Positions 55,419 to 64,000 of a stretch of 64,000 nucleotides of DNA are shown here, in pieces. Numbering within the stretch: the first letter of the stretch is position 1; each line of letters starts with the position of its first letter. The notes beneath the pieces are model-generated. The model saw nothing but the letters and a program-made list of their open reading frames with translations. It was not told the DNA's origin and ran no database searches. The position numbers were made by a program, and so were the translations under genes. Source of the DNA: Casuarina equisetifolia (lineage: Eukaryota; Streptophyta; Magnoliopsida; Fagales; Casuarinaceae); contig CM052359.1 in assembly GCA_028551475.1 (NCBI GenBank), positions 1,632,001-1,696,000 on the forward strand, read 5' to 3'.

Positions 55419-57194
55419 CTAAGCAAGTATTTCTTCAATAGGCTTGGCCTCCAGATTGGCTTTCTCCAAATCCTGCAAGTGCTGCTCCTTGGCCAGCCTC
55501 TTCAGCCTGCGTATCTCAATGTAATTAATCATCCTCCTCCTGTACATTTCTGCAAAAGTAATGGGCTCTTCTAGGATAGAGTTCTCGCCCTCTCTGATCT
55601 TCAAAGGATAGACCGTTGCCTCTTGGGCTGGGTACTGGAGTGTGGCTATGGAGAACCGGCTCTGGTTTGAGTTTACAACTGCTTGGTGATCAGCACTCTT
55701 AAACCTCCCATTACTCAGATACTAACCACAAACAATACAAATCAATTCAGTCAATTTTCTAGCTCAGGAACAACATGAACTTTTGTAGATTTCCAAAACA
55801 AATAAGCAAAAGAAGAATTTAGGCTTTAATACTATGTTAAGAAACTCATTTCCCCATAAAAGCCAACCTATGAAGTATATAGACACACACACATACTTTA
55901 GTAACATGGGATTGAACAACTATACTGCAATATTGATTAATGTCATAGTAGTACTGTTCATGCAATTTCAACAACCATTCTGTTTAGCTTAGTGATATTA
56001 TGCCTAATATACTTAAGCAAATGCTCGTGTTCACCAGAACATAAAAAGAAAGCTAGCGGTTTTGAAGATCTACAGAACTTACATGGCCATGATCTCCCAG
56101 ATTGACCACAAAAGCTCCTTCAACGGGTTGAACTGTGATCCAAGTCTCCCCTCCATCCTTGGTGGTCTGGAGTCCACCCACCTGATCTTGGAGCAAGATG
56201 GTTATGGTACTAGGGTCCGTGTGGCGCTTGACTCCTAGAGTGAGGTCAGGTTGTGGACATTTAGGATAGTAATTCACCAGAACCTTTTGGTCCATGTCCA
56301 CACACGCCTTGGCCAACGCCTCCTTCTCCAATCCCATTCCCTCTGATAGGACCTCCAAGAGCTTGCGTGCTAGTCCCATCATTCCCTCACTGTACTGCTC
56401 CGTCACTGCTCTCCACCCTTCCGGCTTCTCCGGCCACCTCGAATAGTCTCGGTTGCTAACTGGGTATGAAAGGTATGTGAAAAGTTCACGCCAATCTAGT
56501 ACTGCTTCTCCCTGCAAGAATGATTGTCATCGAACATCGATAAGTAATTCAATCTTGTAGATCTTCAACTAACAAAGCAAAGGGACGAGGACTTTAAGTA
56601 CTGGTGGTGCTGGACAAGCTCTCAAATTTTTTCAAGACGTCGACAGTAAATTTAATAACTGGGGGGCTTTTGAGAATTACTTTTATAAAGGAAAAAAAAT
56701 TATATTCTTAAAATAACTTGTTAGTAGAATTAAATTTTTTAACAAAATCAAAAACCATTAAAAGATCTTCAAGTTTTTGGGTTTTTGGTTGAGCAGGAAG
56801 GTCAACGAACAAATGAAGGGGTTCAGAGATTTACTTGTAGATGGCTGGAGACGAGGAACCCTCCCTTCTTGCCACCAGACATGTCAAACCGGAGCTTTTC
56901 CTCTTGAGGCAGAGCAAAGAACTCACGCCCAAGCTGTGTCACGTCGGAAATCAGCTTGGCATCGACTCCATGATCGACCACCTGGAAAATACCCCAGTCC
57001 TCGCAAGCCTCCACGATTTTCTTGCATATCTCAGCTCTCCTGCCGTCGACTTCGTCGATATCCGCAAGTGAGATGACTGGAATCTCATTGCTGAACTGGT
57101 TGTGGGCAACCTTTGCACGCTCATCTTCGTCGAGAATGTACCTGGAGTGAACCGTCTTCTCCTCCGCCATCTCCATCAGTGTCGTCGGTGCCAT
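55419..57194 (-). CDS. F3H: Flavanone 3-hydroxylase, array copy E (intact)
   Basis: Exons 56835-57194, 56083-56511 and 55419-55721 (360+429+303 nt) give 363 residues. Introns are 323 and 361 bp; the second acceptor is TTAG rather than CAG. All key residues are present: [19 protein letters not shown] with the iron-binding His and Asp, SADHQAVV with the third iron ligand, and QSRFS with the Arg/Ser pair for 2-oxoglutarate. The protein differs from copy A at scattered positions ([42 protein letters not shown] changed to LQYP), but none is in the active-site set. It should be a working F3H or a near relative. At the place where copies D and F have TATATAA (79 bp upstream) it has TACATAA, and the upstream G-box seen in F is CATGTG here, so expression may be weak or changed. 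Confidence 0.9.
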
Positions 57195-58880
57195 TGTCTT
57201 CTTCTGCTTTCCTACGGCTTCGCTTCGACCAGATGCACCTCGGGTTTGTAGCTTTGAGTGGGAAGACTCAAGTTATGTAGCATTGACGTACTAGTTTATG
57301 AGTTGATTATGAATTTAATAGATTATAAACTGATTGATGAATGGCATTAATGCAACTTGGGGATTTAAATATCAAAACTAAAATCATAAAATCCAATTTT
57401 TTTCTTAATTTTTTAAACAGAAAGCAGCCCATTTGTCACCAGAAGACAATTGAACAGCAAGTTGAAGATAAAGAAATATACCATGGCATGTGACAGAGGA
57501 CCAATGGGAGACAAGACTTTTTGAATGGAAGAAAAAAACAAGCATAATTTATGATTAATAAAATTTATTAAAAATAATTTAACTTTATTAAATTTACAAT
57601 TTCTTATACATAAAACCTTTCAACAATCAATTTATTAGAAACTATGTTTTTGTTTTATATTGGGTATTAGATTGGACGAAAAATATTGTATCAAATATGT
57701 ATATAAGTTTTTGTTTTAGTTTAACTAATCAATAAATGAAGAAATGATTTTTCAGGGTTAAGTATCATTTTTTAGAAAAATGATAATCAAATATAAACAT
57801 GACATAGATTTAGTGGTAAAACATGTTTTTCTCTAGGCATAATATTATGAGTTAATATTATACTTTATATTTATTTCAAAAAGATCTAAAAGGTTTTAAT
57901 CTTTTAGGGTCAAGGTTTAAGAATATTTCACATTGTTTATAACTTGTTATATACTTCTCTACATATGAAAATTGTTTTCTTCTAAATGGGAGTGAACAGA
58001 GATAGTTATTGGCTTTGCAAAATTTTTCTTCCCTTTGCAAGCATTAATAGAACAGTTTTAGTTAAAATATGCATCCACTTGTGAGCTTTGGGTATATAAT
58101 CACTGATTAGTTTACTCGAAGAATTATATAATGTTTATAAATGTTGTCACTTCAATTTTCTTTTCTGAGTATAAGAGAATAACTTCAAAATAATAAAAGA
58201 ACTATCCACTATAATATTAAAATTCATAATAAACCCAAAGCATAAAATACCTTCGACAAAGTGTCATAGAACAATTTGGTTATAAGATGACAAATTAAAA
58301 AAATTTTGAATTATGCCACATAATCTTAATCATACATAATAAATATTAAATAAATTATTTATTTTTCTTTATAATTAAGTTTTAAGATAAAAAATTAGCT
58401 TTCTTAGGCATATATCTTCAACAAGTCTGGTCAAACGTGCCTTGGACATGTCTCCACTTATTAGTTACTTGGTATAGAGAGAAATATAAAGCTAACAAAA
58501 ATGTCATTCGTTTATAACTCTATTCATCATCAATAGAATCATAGACATTGTAGGTAGAATTTGTTTGTTGTAATTTTGTTGATAAATAGACAAATAATCA
58601 AGGCAAATGTACAACAATATTTTGACTTTTATAACTCTATACTCGATACAATCATGTTTCAACCATTTTATTTTTGGCACATACAAAAACAAGTGATAAT
58701 ATCTCAAACCACATACAAACACAAAAGATTTTTTTTGTGCTTAATCCATAGTTTCCAATGTTTATCTTCAACAATTCAGGATTTATTCATCAAAGTTGAA
58801 AAACTCCACACGAAAAGAAGGTTTAACATAAGATGCTTTACTAGTAGACATGCTAAAGGGGAAGAAACACAATATGAGAA
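57195..58880. other. Spacer upstream of F3H copy E and downstream of copy F
   Basis: The first 350 bp or so parallel the region upstream of copy F: AGAAAGCAG(C/T)(C/T)CAT(T/C)TGTCA at about 57419 and 61799, and a CTTTTTGAA(T/G)GGAAGAAAA run at about 57511 and 61907. The rest is AT-rich with no gene. A 72-residue minus-strand frame near 58504-58722 looks accidental. Confidence 0.45.
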
Positions 58881-58888
58881 TTGCTTGT

Positions 58889-61591
58889 CTAAACAAGGAT
58901 CTCTTCAAGGGGCTTGCCCTCCAGATTGGCTTTCTCCAAAGCCTGCTGCTTCTTGGTTAGCTTCTTCAGCCTGCTGCGCTCAATGTACTCAATCATCTTC
59001 CTCCTGTACATCTCTGCAAAAGTAATGGGCTCTTCCAACACCGACTTCTCTCCCTCTTTGATCTTCAAAGGATAGACTACTGCCTCCGGGGCTGGGATTT
59101 GTAATGTGACCATAGACAATCGGCTTTGGTTTGAGTTCACAATTGCTCGGTGATCATCGCTCTTGAATCTCCCATTACTCAGATACTGTTCATAGACAAC
59201 TTAAATGAATTCAAGCAATTTTCTAGTTCATAAAGAATCAAAAGCTTTTGTAGACTTTCAAAGAAATTTACTATTAAAGAAACATAGGAGTGCAAGTTTA
59301 TTTATTTATTTTTTAATATCTACACCCAAGTGTTAAGCTTAAAACTAAGAAGTCTTAGACAATATTTACTTCTAATTGAGTCATGTGTTTCGTAACAGTG
59401 CAAGCCAATATCAAACATACCTCAAAGAGTTAGAGGTATTACATAATTCAAGTTAGATTATATATTCTATAAGTAATTAATTCCACAGAAGTGCTATTAA
59501 TGCAGTTTCAACAAACGTTATGTTTATTGATATTATGCTTAGGACTTACATGACCATGATCTCCCATATTGACCACAAAAGCTCCTTCAACAGGTTGAAC
59601 TGTGTTCCAGGTCTTCCCTCCAACCTTGGTGGTCTGGAGGCCACCCACCTGATCCTGGTGCAGGATAGCGATGGTACCAGGGTCCGTATGGCGCGCGAGT
59701 CCCAGAGTGAGGTCAGGTTGTGGACATTTTGGATAGTAATTCAACAGAATCTTTTGGTGCATGTCCACGCATGCCTTTGTCAAGGCCTCCATCTCTAATC
59801 CCATGCCCTCTGATAGCACCTCCAAGAGCTTAGAGCTTGCGTGCTAGCCCCATCAAACTCTCACTGTACTGTTCCGTCACTGTTGTCCACCCTTCCGGCT
59901 TCTCTGGCCATCTCGAATAGTCTCGGTTGCCAACTGGGTATGAAAAATATGTGAAAAATTCACGCCAATCTTGTACTGCTACTCCCTGCAATAATAATGA
60001 TGGTCACCGATCATTGATTCAGGGCACTAAAATGCTTCTCTCCGATTGGGTGTGTATTGAGTAGCGGAAGAAAGAATGAAGGTAAACTCTTGCTTAGTGT
60101 CTTTAACTTTCCCAAATATTTTCACCAAGTAGAATGGCCAACTTTTGCACGAATTTCAAGTGGCCGATTGGAAAATACGATAATGGTGGGGATTTTGAGA
60201 CCAGATTTGCCAATTGTTGATTTTTTTTTAAAAAAACATATGTACTGAAACTTATATATCCGAATGTTGAATATTGGACCAAAAAATTTAGACAACATCT
60301 ACTTCCAATTGAGTGAGATGCCTCTTTCTCAATTGTAGGAATAAGTTAACTTTATTTTATTTTGATCACGGAAAGTTAAAGACATTTTTCAATCTCCACT
60401 TATTCTTGTTTCTTCTACCTTTAAAGATATTTTTCTAAGTGTAGAGACCAAAAAGAGGAAACTGGAAATGCTTTCTAACCGGTTCTTTTGGTTGGAAACA
60501 AAGCTTTGTTGAAAATAGAGTCGCGCGTGCTTTCTAATATAAGGTTAGAGTCCACTTTTTAACATGAGGTCGAAGCCTAAGCTTAAGTTGTGTTTTCTAA
60601 TATGGTGTTAGAACATATATTGAAATAAAGTATTCTTTTATTTGTGAATAAAGATTACTATGAGAAAATCTTTTTATACTTGAGATGAATGAATTAAAGA
60701 TGAACATTGTTCTACATTGAAAATATGAGAATAAGACCTTATTCTTATAAGTAATAAGGTTCCTCACCCAATATCATAAGGCTATGACATGAATCCTCAT
60801 ATTCTAACATGATATCAAAGTTAAAGATGAATTTTCATTTTAATCTCCTACGTCTTAGGGTTAGGCTTCTATCCACATATAGTACTTATGTCAACATGTA
60901 CATAAGGAGATGTATTAAGGTTGATGTTGTCCCATATTGAATGCATAAGGATAAATCCTTAATTTTATAATAAATGAGATTCTAATCCCTAATATTTTAA
61001 CACTTTGAAATGGATTCTCACATTCTAATAAAATAAATATGTTAACAATGGTGTAATATAAGTATTATTTTTAAATCTTAATTGAAATTTATTTATTTAT
61101 TCATTTTTTGGGTGAAAAGAATAAAACATTCTTAGTTTTTGGTTGAGGATCAAAGTCCAAAACCCCTAGATGGATCCTCAAGTTTTAGTTGAGCAAGAAG
61201 GTCAAAGGACAATTGAAGCGTTGGAGCTTACTTTTACGTGGCTGGAGACGAGGAACCCGCCCTTCTTGCCACCGGACATCTCAAAGCGGAGCTTTTCCTC
61301 CGCAGGCAAAGCAAAGTACTCTTGGGCAAACTGGGACATGTCAGATATCAGCTTAGCATCGACACCATGATCGACCACCTGGAAAATACCCCATTCCTCG
61401 CGAGCTTCCACGATTTTCCTGCATATCTCAGCTCTCCTGCCGTCGACTTCATTGATGCCCGCAAGCGAGATGACAGAGATTTCATCGCTGAACTGGTTGT
61501 AGGCAACCTTTGGACGTTCATCTTCATTGCAAATGAAGCTAGACCGAAGGGTCTTCTCCCCCGTCAGGGCCGTGAAAGTTGTTGTGGCCAT
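58889..61591 (-). pseudogene. Flavanone 3-hydroxylase copy F, disabled by a 7-bp duplication in exon 2
   Basis: Exon 1 is 61232-61591 (360 nt, [13 protein letters not shown]..), exon 2 is 59550-59985 and exon 3 is 58889-59185 (297 nt, ending KPLEEILV). Exon 2 is 436 nt rather than 429. A 7-bp tandem duplication (AGAGCTTAGAGCTT at about 59825-59838) within the [11 protein letters not shown] segment shifts the frame and makes an immediate TAA. All else is well kept: splice sites are good, exons 1 and 3 are open, and HTDPG and SDDHRAIV with QSRLS are present. Smaller changes include GVAVQDW for GEAVQDW, an LHQDQ in place of LLQDQ, a two-codon loss near the C-terminus, and EAREEW for EACEDW. It looks recently lost. 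TATATAA (61671-61677) lies 80 bp upstream and a CACGTG G-box lies at 61871-61876. Confidence 0.9.
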
Positions 61592-61670
61592 TGATATCTG
61601 CCCTTCTTCTTTGGCTTCGCTGCCGACCAGCCACTCCAATAGTTTGCAGCTTTGAGGCGGAAGATGTGAC

Positions 61671-61677
61671 TTATATA
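61671..61677 (-). promoter_or_regulatory. TATA box of F3H copy F
   Basis: TATATAA on the minus strand, 80 bp upstream of the start codon. The equivalent site is TATATAA in copy D and TACATAA in copy E. Confidence 0.6.
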
Positions 61678-61870
61678 ACACTGACAAGTTCCCATGATAC
61701 ACTATAATTGATTAGGCGGCATTGATGTGACTCGAGAATTTAAATGTCAAGTATAATTCTAACTCTTAGGTTTTCATTTTTTTTCTTAATTTTTAAACAG
61801 AAAGCAGTTCATCTGTCATCAAAAAAACGATTGAAGAAGACAAAGATTTGGGAACAAGGGAATACACTCT

Positions 61871-61876
61871 CACGTG
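61871..61876. promoter_or_regulatory. G-box upstream of F3H copy F
   Basis: CACGTG about 280 bp upstream of the start codon, inside CTCTCACGTGAGAC, itself a 12-base near-palindrome. The aligned site upstream of copy E is CATGTG (57487-57492), one base different. Confidence 0.5.
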
Positions 61877-62149
61877 AGACACAGGACGAAGCCGGAGCAA
61901 AGTCTTTTTGAAGGGAAGAAAAATATCACTGATTTCTTCATTCCTTGTTCAACTTTCAATCTGCATTATTAATCATACTCAACCTAAACAAGTGGTAATA
62001 AATTAGAAAAAAAATAATGAATCTTGTGGATAACAATGAGATATGCCGGCTATTAAACTTACAATTTCTTATCATTTACCCTTTCAGTTATCACTTTTGT
62101 TAGTGGAAGACAGCTTGTGGAGTCATCTGTTCGGCCAGCTCCGTATCAG

Positions 62150-62718
62150 CTTCTTATGTGAGCAGCAATCCGCAGAGGTCCTCACGGGTTAAAGTGGCCA
62201 AGTCCCTTGAATAAGAGCGTTAGGTACTCGTTCTCAGAGATAGGTTCTCCAACAGCACCCAAGTAATCCGTAAGGGAGTTTATGCCATGAACTCACACAC
62301 AAATCAGTGACCCTTCTGAAGTAACTGGAGAAGCAGCCTGAGGGAGGAAGCACGGGCTGAACTCCTACTTCAAACTCTGCAACAAGGGCTTTCTAGGCGT
62401 CGGCAGAGTGGGAGAACTTCAACAGAGCTTGAACGATTGAACTTATGTTCACTATCCGTCCCTGGGCAGTATGATCCCGAGGTTCCATTCTGTATAGGCT
62501 GGATTGGTAATGCGGATTATTGATCCCCCCGCATTAGTATCTATCACAAACTCGCGGGGACATGGCAAGGAGTCATTGAGAATGGAGAGTAGCCCACTAG
62601 TGCGGAGATAGGGAACAATTCTTGTCTTCCAGTCGGAAGCCGAGCACGGGAGTCGATATATCGGCAAGAGTCAGGTTTGGTGGAGACGCAACAGAATTGG
62701 TGCTGGATTGAGATGCCA
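62150..62718 (-). mobile_element. Ty1/copia gag-like remnant (broken fossil)
   Basis: A GC-richer island reads on the minus strand like a plant copia gag polyprotein: MASQSSTNSVASPP at the start, PYLRTSGLLSILNDSL, NPAYTEWN, FSHSADA and finally GEPISENEYLTLLFKGLG. These phrases come in the usual gag order. The piece is broken several times and only gag is seen; no LTR pair, protease or integrase is found around it. It lies between F3H copies F and G. Confidence 0.6.
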
Positions 62719-63780
62719 TGAGAGAAAAAAGAAGAGGCTTTCGTCGGTGGCTAAGTTGATACTAATTTAGAGAATGCAAGTTCCAAAAATTGAACGAAAA
62801 ACTAAGCTATTTCCAGTGATGTTCATAGGCCCAAAACTATTACGAGCTCCTATAAGCCTGTAAGAACAGGGCATGTGCTATCAAATTAACCACGTACCTG
62901 CCAATAATTATTATTTTAATTAGGTAAAAAGGGACTCAAATTGGCTTGAACCCCATGGCTTAAGTAAAGATCTCCAATAACTTCTACTGACAAAAACATT
63001 AATATGGTCGTGTTATCAAAACAATATAATATGGGATAAATTTTTACTACAGAATGTCAAAAACAATATGAGCATAACCCTCCCCTATTTTGGACATCAC
63101 TGGGGTTGCTCAGTGCAATTAGCCACTTGAAAAACTCATTAACAAGCTCATTTGATGGTTAGGAGGGTACAACTTACCACACCCATTATTGTTTTGTTGA
63201 TTCATGATTGATAATTTTTTATTTTTTATACATGCATTCAAATTTGAAATCAAAAGATTCCAAGCAACAGTTACTTTCACATAAGTCAAGTATTTGTCGA
63301 TGATTTCTTAAATGTTTGCCTTTGAGGTTTCTTTGTTTTGAATGGTGGGTTGTAAGAAAAAAATTAAACAAGAGTATTGTTCTTATTAGCATTTTCTTTT
63401 TAACTATTTCAAATAGTTTGAGACTTTTGAGAAATAGCTTAAACTGATTTTTGAATAAAAAATACTTTTTTTTAACATGATCCAAAATGGTTTACAAAGA
63501 AAAAAAATACTCACGATAAAACTAAAAGCTATACCGGCTCTCAGGAATGCATTAAAACCAATGTAAATTGTCTCATATTGTCACAATTCTATTTATAAAA
63601 AAAAAATTGAAAATGAAATATATGCTTCCTTCTTCTTCTTAACACATATTGCCGAAAAGGCCTCATCCATTGATAATAGCTTGTCCAACGACAAAGGATC
63701 CATACGAGTACCTAGTATCTAGGACTCATTCATCAAATTTAACGAACTCCACGCCAAAAGACAAAGGGGTTGACGAGAGG
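62719..63780. other. AT-rich spacer left of F3H copy G
   Basis: No gene. Near 63650 the text (GCCGAAAAGGCCTCATCCATT, then AGCTTGTCCAACG) matches the 3' flank of copies A and C, so the A-type flank returns here. Confidence 0.4.
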
Positions 63781-64000
63781 TCTCTTCAAGAGGCTTGCCC
63801 TCCAGATTGGCTCTCTCCAGACCCTGCAGCTGCTGCTCCTTTGCCAGCTTCTTCAGCCTCGCAAGCTCAAGGTCCTTACCCATATTCCTCTTGTACATCT
63901 CTTCAAAACCAATGGGCTTTCCAGCACCGGCTTCTCTCCCTCTCTGATCTTCAAGGGATATACTGTTGCCTCTGGGGCTGGGTTCTGGAACGTGGCTATG
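63781..64000 (-). pseudogene. Flavanone 3-hydroxylase copy G, partial exon 3, frameshifted; continues past the window
   Basis: Only the C-terminal part of exon 3 is inside the window. It reads [27 protein letters not shown] in F3H register. One G is missing in the GAAGAGCCC stretch (here GAAAGCCC), so the frame shifts before PITFAEMY. The rest is recognisable in the shifted frame ([13 protein letters not shown]) but the normal stop after IL(A/V) is lost. Either this copy is disabled or, less likely, the base is a sequencing slip. Exons 1 and 2 should lie to the right of the window. Confidence 0.8.

Overview
This is AT-rich plant nuclear DNA from a eudicot. The genes have several introns with plant-type GT..AG borders, the spacers are long and AT-rich, and there are Ty3/gypsy and Ty1/copia remnants. 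The flavanone 3-hydroxylase proteins look, from memory, very close to the grapevine enzyme, so a Vitaceae source is my best guess. That rests on recall, not on a search.

Left part (1-24,900), all genes on the minus strand: a small chloroplast-type J-domain protein (DnaJ11-like, 813-1292), an ATL-type RING-H2 ubiquitin ligase (5417-5944), a ten-exon AP endonuclease 2 (7526-12118), a five-exon bHLH factor of the bHLH121 type linked to iron homeostasis (13092-16316), and a twelve-exon calcium-dependent protein kinase of the CPK16/18/28 group (19764-24578). I placed every exon by hand. The joined lengths are whole codons: 622, 311 and 557 residues for the three spliced genes.

Middle (24,900-35,400): about 10.5 kb of AT-rich DNA in which I recognise no gene.

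Right part (35,500-64,000): a tandem array of seven flavanone 3-hydroxylase (F3H) copies, all on the minus strand and all built on the same three-exon plan. I call them A to G from left to right. A, D and E have complete open frames. B, F and G carry disabling changes and C is a rearranged fragment. G runs off the right edge. A 5.6-kb Ty3/gypsy chromovirus sits in intron 1 of copy B, with matching 426-bp LTRs and an AAAAT target duplication. Copy C ends against a Ty1/copia remnant. A possible solo LTR lies just upstream of the copy D TATA box. Spacer homology suggests that the A-B block was duplicated as a block to give C-D.

The main biology is birth and death of a flavonoid-pathway gene in a tandem cluster. 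Copy A looks like the orthodox enzyme and has a G-box/MYB-element cluster upstream. Copy E is intact but has a changed TATA box. Copy D is open but divergent: it has an RxT in place of the RxS 2-oxoglutarate motif, a shorter C-terminus and an altered promoter. I saw no tRNA, rRNA or CRISPR feature.
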